34,023 nucleotides of DNA from positions 1-34,023 of the forward strand of contig CAIOMN010000218.1 of NCBI GenBank assembly GCA_903859415.1, given 5' to 3'. A program made the position numbers and the translations under genes. The stretch comes from an uncultured Methylococcaceae bacterium (lineage in GTDB: Bacteria; Pseudomonadota; Gammaproteobacteria; Methylococcales; Methylomonadaceae). Under the pieces are notes generated by a model, which was not told the origin of the DNA, ran no database searches, and worked only from the letters and a program-made list of their open reading frames with translations. This document shows, in pieces, positions 26,911 through 34,023 of this stretch; position 1 is the first letter of the stretch; each line of letters starts with the position of its first letter.

Positions 26911-28311
26911 ATGAAATCATTAGCGGTTTTGGGGACGGGTTCAGATGTAGGGAAGAGTACTTTAGTTATGGCATTATGTCGAATTTATGCGGACATGGGT
27001 ATTAAGGTAGCTCCATTTAAGGCTCAAAATGTTTCCAATAATTCGGCTGTTACTTTAGAAGGTCGAGAAATTTCCAGGTCGCAATATTTTCAGGCCGAGG
27101 TGGCACGTATTGAGCCTAGTTATCTGAATAATCCGGTGTTACTTAAGTCACAGGGCAGCAGTTCTGTTCAGGTTATAGTGAACGGGTTGGTACATAAAAG
27201 ACAGTCTGTTTCCGATTATTTTGATGATATTGAAGAGCTTAAAGTGCATGTGTTTCAAGCTTTTTCTCGTTTAGAGCAAGATTATGATTTGGTGATTGCT
27301 GAAGGAGCGGGTTCTCCAGTTGAACTTAACTTACTTGAAAAGGATTTATCAAATACTTATATTACCAATACATTTAATACGAAAAATATTTTGGTAGCCG
27401 ATATTGAGCGAGGCGGTGTGTTTGCTTCAATCTACGGCACAATGGCCTTGATGAACCCAGTGATGAGAAGTAATTTGTTGGGTGTTGTTATTAATAAGTT
27501 TCGGGGCGATCGGCGTTTTTTTGATGAGGGTGAAAAGATCATTAGAACCCAGTTTGGTTTACCCGTTTTAGGGGTATTGCCTTTTCAACCTTTGAATATT
27601 GACATGGAAGATTCTCAGTCATTAAGCAACTATAAACAGCGCGTAGATAACGTAGCCATTCGTGTTGCAGTCATTGCCTATCCAGGTTTAAGTAATTACA
27701 ACGATCTTGATGTATTGATGGCAGATTCAGAGGTTAGTGTTGAGTTGATTTTTTCTTATCGCTCTCTTAATGGTTTTGATTTGGTCATATTACCCGGTAG
27801 TAAGACGGTTATCCGTGATTTACAGTGGTTAAAGCAGCAGGGTTTGTTTGAGGAACTTCAGAATTATAAGGGTCTCGTTTTTGGGATTTGTGGTGGTTAT
27901 CAAATGTTCTGCGAAAGTTTGCACGATCCTGATGGCTTAGAGCATAATCATGCGTGTATTGAAACGGGCTTAAAATTTATTGACGATATTGTGATTTATC
28001 AAAGTAATAAGATATTGAGTAGTGGTTACTATCAATTGTTTTCATATACGGCAATAAAAGGATATGAAATTCATAGTGGGCGCATGGATAAGTACCCTCT
28101 ATCTTTTGATGACGGTCGTTACACAGGAACTCATGTGCACGGTGTTTTTGATGATAATATTTTTCGAACTGATTATTTCAAATTGATTAATCCTAGCTAT
28201 CAAGGTTTTGACTATGGGATTTATCGAGAAGAGCATGTCAAACGTTATACTGACATGGTTTCTGCAAATATGGACGTGTCTTTGTTATTGCAAATGCTGC
28301 AAACAAACTGA
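26911..28311 (+). CDS. cobQ: Cobyric acid synthase
   Basis: CobQ amidates four carboxyl groups of adenosyl-cobyrinic acid a,c-diamide, using glutamine and ATP. The N-terminal part has the dethiobiotin-synthase-like P-loop VLGTGSDVGKSTLVMALCR. APFKAQNVSNNSAVT and EGAGSPVELNL are family-typical. The C-terminal glutaminase-like half has the nucleophile Cys327 (GICGGYQM) and THVHGVFD. The length of 466 is close to the family's usual size. No other cobalamin gene is in the window and no cobalamin riboswitch is seen in the 216-base upstream spacer, which holds only a short hairpin (ACGACTC at 26793-26799 with GAGTCGT at 26810-26816). Confidence 0.93.
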   Translation: MKSLAVLGTGSDVGKSTLVMALCRIYADMGIKVAPFKAQNVSNNSAVTLEGREISRSQYFQAEVARIEPSYLNNPVLLKSQGSSSVQVIVNGLVHKRQSVSDYFDDIEELKVHVFQAFSRLEQDYDLVIAEGAGSPVELNLLEKDLSNTYITNTFNTKNILVADIERGGVFASIYGTMALMNPVMRSNLLGVVINKFRGDRRFFDEGEKIIRTQFGLPVLGVLPFQPLNIDMEDSQSLSNYKQRVDNVAIRVAVIAYPGLSNYNDLDVLMADSEVSVELIFSYRSLNGFDLVILPGSKTVIRDLQWLKQQGLFEELQNYKGLVFGICGGYQMFCESLHDPDGLEHNHACIETGLKFIDDIVIYQSNKILSSGYYQLFSYTAIKGYEIHSGRMDKYPLSFDDGRYTGTHVHGVFDDNIFRTDYFKLINPSYQGFDYGIYREEHVKRYTDMVSANMDVSLLLQMLQTN

Positions 28312-28315
28312 TTAA

Positions 28316-29995
28316 TCAAAGATCAAGTTGTTTATTATTCCAGCTTACTTTTGAGTCGGAGGGTTCACTGAGTTGTGTAAGGAAATCAAATGCTGAACTT
28401 TTAATTTTTACCAGCGGTTCGGGTCGGGTCATTAAGTTGGCTCCAATTGTAGGCGTTTCATTGTTATGAATGATAAACAGGGCCGCTGTTTCTAAGTGTT
28501 TATTGAATTGATGGGCATTTTCTGAGGGCATCAACAAAGTAAATGGCCCAGAACTGGGTAGTGTAGGGTTAATATAGCCCGGATTTAGTTCGTTAAATTC
28601 TTCAAAGCTCAGGTTGGCTAGTTGAGCGATCTCTTTAAGCTCCTTTTTAGCTAAGTAATCAATCTCATGTTTACGGTCTATTTTTATTTTTACAAAATAG
28701 GGTTCGTTTTTGATTGGCGATAGTTTTAAACCATGTGCACCAGGGTCCGAAAATATGTTGGATAATGCCAAGAAACGAGGAACATATTGTTGAGTTTCTT
28801 CTGGTAAGCGTAATGACCAATAATCCGTATTAAAACCTTCTTCTTTGTTGCGAAGAATTGCATTATCTACTGTGCCTACACCACAGTTATAAGCGGCCAA
28901 TGCCAGTAACCAATCCCCATTAAAGTGCTGGTTAAGAAATTGCAGAAAGCGCATTGCAGCTTGTGTAGAAGACGTAATGTCGAGTCTTGCATCATAATAT
29001 TCAGTTTGATTTAAATCGAATTCCTGACCAGTGCTGGGTATGAATTGCCAAAGTCCTGCAGCACTTTTGGGTGAAAGCGCAGTGGGCTGGTAAGCGCTTT
29101 CTATAATGGGAAGTAAAGCCAGTTCATAAGGCAGTTTGTTTTGATTGAGGCTTTCAACAATATGATAAAGATAGGGCCGGGCGCGTTCTGAAACTTGGTG
29201 TAGGTAGCCAGTGTGTTGAGAGAACCAGGTAATATGTTTATTGATTCGGTCCAGCTTAATGGACTCTTGAGGATCTAAAGGCTTAGTGTCCTGGACGGTA
29301 GTGGTTGCCTCAGGCGTTAAGCTGGCTTTTTGAAGAATGCCCTGATTATTAAGGGGATTGCTTAGTTGTAGAGACTCAAAGTCCGTTGGTTTTGTAAAAA
29401 CAAGAGAGTCTGTTTTCTCAGTGTTTGAAGCAGAATGGATTCGGGCATAAATACGCGCGCGTATTGCAGCCACTTTTTGGTCCGTAGTTGCCGAGTCAGA
29501 GGTAATAATACTGGTAAGCCTTTGCGGCTCATCAAATGTATTTTTAACAATAATTTTGGTAGAGCTGCTTTTAGATTCTAATTGATGGGCCGTTAAAATG
29601 TGCTCAGATTGGGTTTGGGACGGTTGCGCTAAGGTTGATTCAGTCTTTATCGGGATGTTAGTAATTTGTTCAATACCTAGAGTTTCACTTTGTGTTAGGT
29701 AAAAAGGTATTGATGTAGATAAGCCATTGTTGGCTTGGTTCGCCAATGTTTCCGCTGGAGAATGGGCGATTTTCATGCTTAAGCGGATACGTTCCCAGAC
29801 ATCAATGGGTGGTTTTATTTTTTTTTGTTTGCTAGCGTACAGCCGATGGTTTTTTCTTTTTGCATATGAGCTATAAGCTGGTGCGTTGAGTGCATCATAT
29901 GCAGTTTGTTCTGATGCGGCCAATACTTCAGTTGGCTGAAGCAGCAACGGTAGTGAGCTTGTCACAATATAGAGTGCTAAAATTAATGCTCGCAT
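28316..29995 (-). CDS. mltD: Membrane-bound lytic murein transglycosylase D-like protein with large insert
   Basis: This 559-residue exported protein has a signal peptide (MRALILALYIVTSSLPLLLQ, cleavage after EVLAA, no lipobox). DVWERIRLSMKI (65-76) is the N-terminal element seen in MltD just ahead of the catalytic domain. Here a low-complexity Ser/Thr/Gln-rich stretch of about 170 residues separates it from the SLT domain (about 251-420), which carries the catalytic Glu299 (ALLPIIESAYQP), SAAGLWQFIPSTG and LALAAYNCGVG. A single LysM-like repeat (about 455-510) ends the protein. It cleaves peptidoglycan glycan strands. It is convergent with cobQ, with only four bases between stops. Confidence 0.88.
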   Translation of the reverse strand: MRALILALYIVTSSLPLLLQPTEVLAASEQTAYDALNAPAYSSYAKRKNHRLYASKQKKIKPPIDVWERIRLSMKIAHSPAETLANQANNGLSTSIPFYLTQSETLGIEQITNIPIKTESTLAQPSQTQSEHILTAHQLESKSSSTKIIVKNTFDEPQRLTSIITSDSATTDQKVAAIRARIYARIHSASNTEKTDSLVFTKPTDFESLQLSNPLNNQGILQKASLTPEATTTVQDTKPLDPQESIKLDRINKHITWFSQHTGYLHQVSERARPYLYHIVESLNQNKLPYELALLPIIESAYQPTALSPKSAAGLWQFIPSTGQEFDLNQTEYYDARLDITSSTQAAMRFLQFLNQHFNGDWLLALAAYNCGVGTVDNAILRNKEEGFNTDYWSLRLPEETQQYVPRFLALSNIFSDPGAHGLKLSPIKNEPYFVKIKIDRKHEIDYLAKKELKEIAQLANLSFEEFNELNPGYINPTLPSSGPFTLLMPSENAHQFNKHLETAALFIIHNNETPTIGANLMTRPEPLVKIKSSAFDFLTQLSEPSDSKVSWNNKQLDL

Positions 29996-30291
29996 AAGTT
30001 AATCTTAATTTTATCCAGTTTGTTGGGTAAAAATCCGAATTTATTGATTCACATTTAAGGTGCTTAACAAGTAAATCTATTCTTTTCAATCATAATATTG
30101 AGGGAATCTTAAATAAACCTTAAGGACTTAGATTGCAGGACGGATATTTGGGTTGAAATGGTATTGATTATTCTGATGCTTCCTAAAGTGCTAAAATAAT
30201 CTAATAGCTGGATATTATCAAGATGTATTAGCTATTTAAAAACTATCCAGAAACTTAAAATCCCCCATTTACCTATACCTTACAGATATTT
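29996..30291. other. Divergent promoter spacer between mltD and rimO
   Basis: This AT-rich spacer has no coding frame. It contains an inverted repeat AATAGCT (30203-30209) with AGCTATT (30230-30236) and a palindrome CCTTAAGG at about 30118-30125. No confident promoter or riboswitch can be assigned, and rimO has no strong ribosome site. Confidence 0.4.
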
Positions 30292-31605
30292 ATGGCAAAA
30301 ATCCCTACCGTCGGCTTTATTAGTTTAGGCTGCCCCAAAGCACTTGTAGATAGCGAAAGAATTTTAACGCAACTTAGAACAGAGGGTTATGATATTTCAC
30401 CGACTTATCAGAATGCTGATTTAGTGATTGTCAATACGTGCGGATTTATTGATGCTGCGGTTGAGGAGTCATTGGATAGTATTGGTGAGGCTTTGGCTCA
30501 AAATGGTAAAGTTATCGTTACGGGTTGTTTAGGGGCCAGAGAAGAAGAAATTAGGGCACGTCACCCACAAGTCTTAAAAGTCACTGGAGCTCATGCTTTA
30601 GAGCAGGTGGTGACTGCTGTGCATGAACATTTACCTCCACGACATGATCCTTTTACCAGTCTTTTACCACCTCAGGGCGTTAAATTAACGCCTAACCATT
30701 ATGCCTACCTTAAGATATCAGAAGGCTGTAATCATCGTTGTACCTTTTGTATTATTCCTTCAATGCGGGGTGATTTGGTCAGTCGACCGGTTGATGATGT
30801 TTTACGAGAGGCAGAGCGTTTGGCTAATGCCGGGGTTAAAGAGCTGTTAGTTGTTTCTCAGGATACCAGCGCCTATGGACTGGATTTAAAGTATCAAGCT
30901 AGGGATTGGCAAGGCAGATCAGTTAGAACGCGTTTTTATGATTTAGCTGAGGCTTTAGGTGATTTAGGGATTTGGGTGCGTATGCATTATGTTTATCCCT
31001 ATCCTCATGTGGATGAGGTGATTCCATTAATGGCCCAAGAGAAAATTCTGCCTTATTTAGATATTCCTTTTCAGCATGCTAATGCGCGTATTCTTAAGTT
31101 AATGAAGCGTCCCGCTGCAACTCAAAATAATCTGGAGCGCATCAAGGCATGGCGAGAAATATGTCCTGATATTACCTTACGTAGTACGTTTATCGTAGGG
31201 TTTCCGGGAGAAACTGAGCAGGAGTTTGAAGAGTTATTGCAGTTTATGACGGAAGCGCAACTGGATAGAGTCGGCTGTTTTGCATATTCTCCAGTAAAAG
31301 GAGCCGTCGCTAATGATTTGCCTGATCCAATTCCTGAAGCCATTAAAGAAGAGCGCTTAGCACGTTTTATGGCGCATCAGGCTGAAATAAGTGCAGCACG
31401 TTTACAGCAGCGTGTCGGGCGGATTGAAACGGTACTTATTGATGAGGTCGTAGAAGAAGGTGCGGTTGCAAGAAGTAAGGCAGATGCACCAGAAATTGAT
31501 GGTCAAGTATTTATTGATGGTGCCACACATCTCAACGTGGGTGATTTTGTGAAAGTTGAGTTGGAAGAGGCGGATGAATATGATTTGTGGGGGCGTCTTG
31601 TTTAG
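30292..31605 (+). CDS. rimO: Ribosomal protein S12 methylthiotransferase
   Basis: RimO adds a methylthio group to Asp89 of ribosomal protein S12. The N-terminal domain has its [4Fe-4S] cysteines Cys14 ([10 protein letters not shown]), Cys50 (VNTCGF) and Cys79 (TGCLGA). The radical-SAM loop is C-x3-C-x2-C (Cys146, Cys150, Cys153 in [10 protein letters not shown]). A C-terminal TRAM domain (about 370-437) binds the substrate. The length of 437 is as expected. [12 protein letters not shown] distinguishes it from the tRNA enzyme MiaB. It is monocistronic and followed by a strong terminator. Confidence 0.96.
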   Translation: MAKIPTVGFISLGCPKALVDSERILTQLRTEGYDISPTYQNADLVIVNTCGFIDAAVEESLDSIGEALAQNGKVIVTGCLGAREEEIRARHPQVLKVTGAHALEQVVTAVHEHLPPRHDPFTSLLPPQGVKLTPNHYAYLKISEGCNHRCTFCIIPSMRGDLVSRPVDDVLREAERLANAGVKELLVVSQDTSAYGLDLKYQARDWQGRSVRTRFYDLAEALGDLGIWVRMHYVYPYPHVDEVIPLMAQEKILPYLDIPFQHANARILKLMKRPAATQNNLERIKAWREICPDITLRSTFIVGFPGETEQEFEELLQFMTEAQLDRVGCFAYSPVKGAVANDLPDPIPEAIKEERLARFMAHQAEISAARLQQRVGRIETVLIDEVVEEGAVARSKADAPEIDGQVFIDGATHLNVGDFVKVELEEADEYDLWGRLV

Positions 31606-31623
31606 AGTTTAGAGCCTGAAAAC

Positions 31624-31651
31624 AAAAAACCCAGCGTAAGCTGGGTTTTTT
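31624..31651. terminator. Bidirectional terminator between rimO and the small lipoprotein gene
   Basis: AAAAAACCCAGC (31624-31635) pairs exactly with GCTGGGTTTTTT (31640-31651) around a GTAA loop. The flanking A and T runs let it work for rimO (plus strand) and for the converging lipoprotein gene (minus strand). Confidence 0.92.
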
Positions 31652-31671
31652 GGTCGAGCAGTTTGTTTAGC

Positions 31672-31785
31672 TTATAGAGAGATAGAGCTAGAAACTTTTT
31701 GTTTTGATCCATCTGGGTTATCCATACAACCAGACAAACCAACAATCATTAACGCCATAGCTAAAAGTGCTAAGATTTTTTTCAT
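31672..31785 (-). CDS. Tiny lipoprotein, 37 residues
   Basis: A strong ribosome site (GGAGGA, seven bases before the ATG) starts a 37-codon frame. MKKILALLAMALMIVGLSG is a textbook lipoprotein signal ending in a lipobox L-S-G-C, with Cys20 as the acylation site. The mature peptide has only 18 residues: CMDNPDGSKQKVSSSISL. Asp at the second or third position after the Cys matters for sorting in enterobacteria; here Met is at +2 and Asp at +3, so outer-membrane placement is likely but not certain. The terminator at 31624-31651 follows directly. The complete set of start, signal, stop and terminator makes this a credible gene. The function is unknown. Confidence 0.78.
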   Translation of the reverse strand: MKKILALLAMALMIVGLSGCMDNPDGSKQKVSSSISL

Positions 31786-32049
31786 AAATATATCCTCCAA
31801 CGGGGTTTAAATTATTTTATTATTGTGCGCTAATATAAAAAAGCACGAGTAATTTATATCATGACTAGAATGATGATGCAATACTAAAATGGTTTCGTGA
31901 GTCTGTACTGTAATATAGAGACAGGCATAGGAGATATGTAGAGGTGTATTTGTGACATAGAGAGCGGCGGATGACTTGGGTAGAGCGCCTCATCGGTCGG
32001 AGAGAGCGTAGGATCAGGCAGCTTAACTTAGCCGAAGGGTCATTTTATC

Positions 32050-32742
32050 ATGTCTATAAATTCATATTTTCCAACCACCCATGACCGCCAAATTGTCTGG
32101 CTTTCTCATTACGGTTTAAAATTACCTATCAATGGCCCTGTTTGCGGTATTAGTGATCAAGAAATTACTGAGACTCAAACAGATATTGGCTATTATATCT
32201 GGATGCTGCAACACTGGCATCCCAGCGTTCAACGTGACGCTAAGGAGTCCACTGCCTATAAAGCCATGATGGTGTTGGGCGACGGTAATGATATTACTCA
32301 TCCTCAACCCTCTATATTTCCTGATGCACCAGCTGCACCAACACGGGGCATTCAAAAACGTTTATTAAGTCAGATTAATCATATTAAAGTGAGCCTTAAA
32401 TACACGGATGCGATAGGTCATGATTTAGGTATTATTGCGACAACAAGTACGGTGGAGCATTTTGTCCCCATTCCTGAGGCGTTTGTTGAACTGGGTGATA
32501 CTGGACAGCGTGTCACCATTAATTTTAATAAATATGGTCATGACGGTGTCTTGATAGAAAGTCGTATTAATGGTGGGGAATGGGCTTTTCTTGCGATTTA
32601 TATAATCAAACCTTATTACGATGAGCGTCCCCTGACAAGCGAAAATATCTCTGAAGTAAGGGAATATCGTTTACGTTGGTGGGATAAAAGTGTTCCTAAC
32701 GGTGAATGGAGTAGCGTGCAAACCGTGTTGTTAGGTAGTTAA
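32050..32742 (+). CDS. Hypothetical protein, 230 residues, possible Fn3-like C-terminus
   Basis: The protein has no signal peptide or membrane segment. The N-terminal 110 residues appear helical. The C-terminal half alternates short strands and has a tandem of Trp/Arg-containing strands (INGGEWAFLAIYIIKPYYDE and VREYRLRWWDKSVPNGEWSS). This resembles fibronectin type III-like tail modules of proteins found next to phage or surface genes, which is an inference from strand pattern only. AAGGG precedes the ATG at some distance. The 264-base spacer upstream has no clear structure. No neighbour suggests a function. Confidence 0.7.
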   Translation: MSINSYFPTTHDRQIVWLSHYGLKLPINGPVCGISDQEITETQTDIGYYIWMLQHWHPSVQRDAKESTAYKAMMVLGDGNDITHPQPSIFPDAPAAPTRGIQKRLLSQINHIKVSLKYTDAIGHDLGIIATTSTVEHFVPIPEAFVELGDTGQRVTINFNKYGHDGVLIESRINGGEWAFLAIYIIKPYYDERPLTSENISEVREYRLRWWDKSVPNGEWSSVQTVLLGS

Positions 32743-32887
32743 GCCAGGTTTGTTCAAGAAAGTCAGATAGATCGAATGGTTGTTTGGTTTATCTGATTTT
32801 ATCTATAAAGCACAGCAGATTAAGAATTGAGCCGTTATAATGAGGCCATAAACACACTACTATAGCCTCTATCTCCGGGATCGACTC

Positions 32888-33958
32888 ATGTCAGCCAAAG
32901 AAGCCACTGCCCGCATCAAGATTAATAAATTACTCGAAGCAGCGGGATGGCGTTTTTTTGCAGAAGGAAATAAACCGGCTAACATCCAGCTAGAACCCAG
33001 CATTACCATCAAAACCCAAGACCTGGATGCACTCGGTCAGGATTTTGAAAAGTCCTCAAAAGGCTACATTGATTTTCTGTTACTCAACGATAAAGGTTTT
33101 CCCTTTATCGTCCTTGAAGCCAAAGCAGAAAACAAAAGCCCTTTAATCGGTAAAGAACAAGCCCGCGCTTATGCCAAGTCCCAAAATTGTCGCTTCGTGA
33201 TATTATCGAATGGCAATCTACATTACTTTTGGGATCTTAAAAGCGGCAACCCGCATATCATTACGCACTTTCCAACGCCTCAGTCGGTTTTGGGCTATCA
33301 AAAAAGTGTACCCGATCCAAAGCGTCTCATTGCTGAACCGATTAATGATGATTTTGTCGCCCTGACTCAACGACCTCTTTATGCTGAAGAAGCCGGTTGG
33401 AAGAATACCGCAGAACGGCAAAGTTTTATGATCGCAAATGATCTGCGCTTCCTGCGGCCTTATCAAAAGAATGCACTGTTAGCCTTACAGCAAGCCGTTA
33501 AAAACGGCAAAGATCGTTTTCTTTTTGAAATGGCCACAGGCACAGGTAAAACCTTAACCTCAGCCGCAGTCATTAAACTCTTCTTACGCACGGGAAATGC
33601 TCGGCGAGTACTGTTTTTAGTGGATCGTTTAGAGTTAGAAGATCAAGCCGCAAAAGCCTTTGGAAAAGTGCTTGCTAACGATTACAAAACGGTTATTTAT
33701 AAAGAAAACCGTGATGATTGGCGTCGTGCTGAAATCGTCGTTACCACGGTGCAATCGTTATTGTTTAACAACAAATACCAGCGCTTATTTTCACCGACTG
33801 ATTTTGATTTAGTGATCTCAGACGAAGCGCATCGTTCCATTGGTGGCAATGCCCGAGCCGTGTTTGATTTCTTTATCGGTTATAAATTAGGGATGATGCA
33901 GTTTTCAAAATACCTGTTTTGGCGAGATGGTAATATCCCACCATTTCAAAGCTGTTGA
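32888..33958 (+). pseudogene. hsdR: Type I restriction enzyme R subunit, 5' part, interrupted
   Basis: The first 335 residues match an HsdR motor/nuclease subunit. The PD-(D/E)xK nuclease core is YIDFLL (Asp62) and VLEAKAE (Glu77, Lys79). Helicase motif I is ATGTGKT (216-222), motif Ia is LVDRLEL and motif II is DEAH (312-315). The family continues after GYKLG with L-T-A-T-P (motif III). Here the match stops after Gly335 at about 33892, and 21 unrelated residues follow until a stop at 33958. The rest of the helicase and the C-terminal HsdM-binding domain are missing, so the product cannot be an active restriction subunit. hsdM and hsdS are not in the window. Confidence 0.85.
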
Positions 33959-34023
33959 ACGCTCCAGTCTTGCTTCAAGTTCACAAATCTTGTCGACGGC
34001 TAATTTAACGCCCTTTTCATAGG
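33893..34023. mobile_element. Foreign sequence interrupting hsdR, left end only
   Basis: HsdR similarity ends abruptly at 33892 and the following sequence reads as the end of a minus-strand gene. The junction begins GATGATGCAGTTTTCAAAAT. The stop of the inserted gene lies only 12 bases inside, as expected for a compact insertion sequence, but the family cannot be told and the other end is outside the window. A genomic rearrangement joining two loci would look the same. Confidence 0.5.
33905..34023 (-). CDS. Unidentified gene, C-terminal 38 residues only
   Basis: Reading in from the right edge on the minus strand, the frame stays open until a TGA at 33905-33907. It encodes YEKGVKLAVDKICELEARLE followed by STALKWWDITISPKQVF. 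The helix with E-L-E-A-R-L-E heptads and the WWDI-x-I-S-P-K ending look like real protein. The gene may be the transposase or another gene of whatever interrupted hsdR. I cannot name the family. Confidence 0.5.
   Translation of the reverse strand, partial: YEKGVKLAVDKICELEARLERSTALKWWDITISPKQVF

Overview
The window is a piece of a low-GC gammaproteobacterial chromosome. The order carA-carB-greA-(yhbY)-rlmE-ftsH-glmM-tpiA-secG-tRNA-Leu(GAG), followed by ispB, rplU-rpmA-obgE-proB and mgtE, is a gammaproteobacterial housekeeping layout. The protein style and the type of integrated element recall Methylococcales (gammaproteobacterial methanotrophs). That placement is an inference: no methane-oxidation gene lies in the window.

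Left region (1-4980). The 3' end of an uup-like ABC-F gene is followed by tRNA-Ser(GGA). The tRNA 3' end carries a small integrated element of about 4.5 kb (394-4919), bounded by a 14-bp direct repeat taken from the tRNA. Everything in the element reads on the minus strand: a P4-type tyrosine integrase, a RelB/RelE toxin-antitoxin pair, an unknown 177-aa protein, an AlpA-type regulator, a 44-aa ORF, a P4-type helicase-ATPase fragment and two tiny overlapping ORFs. The integrase stops before its catalytic tyrosine and the ATPase looks internally deleted, so the element reads as a decaying satellite or island held with its toxin-antitoxin genes. The original tRNA-Ser terminator now appears to lie beyond the far att site.

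4980-7180 holds small chromosomal genes: a YceK/YidQ-like lipoprotein, a half-size EamA permease, a possible zinc-binding peptide and an unknown 138-aa protein.

7200-24190 is the core. carAB (with a terminator-like hairpin in the carA leader and a TTG start) makes carbamoyl phosphate. greA, yhbY and rlmE serve transcription and ribosome maturation. ftsH is the membrane AAA protease. glmM leads to UDP-GlcNAc. tpiA and secG precede tRNA-Leu. ispB (minus) makes the quinone side chain and is divergent from rplU-rpmA. obgE overlaps proB, followed by mgtE. folP, often found between ftsH and glmM, is absent here.

24190-31800 carries a membrane protein of unknown function, a coupled pair (M14-type zinc hydrolase and alpha/beta hydrolase), an isolated cobQ convergent with an mltD-like transglycosylase that carries an unusual insert of about 170 residues, rimO, and a 37-aa lipoprotein gene.

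Right end (31800-34023). An unknown 230-aa protein precedes the 5' part of a type I restriction hsdR gene, which is cut off at helicase motif III by foreign sequence. That sequence carries the 3' end of a minus-strand gene leaving the window.

No CRISPR array, rRNA or complete insertion sequence was seen. The most promising items are the two independent lesions in the tRNA-Ser element, the broken hsdR and its unidentified inserted sequence, the tiny lipoprotein, and the carA leader hairpin.
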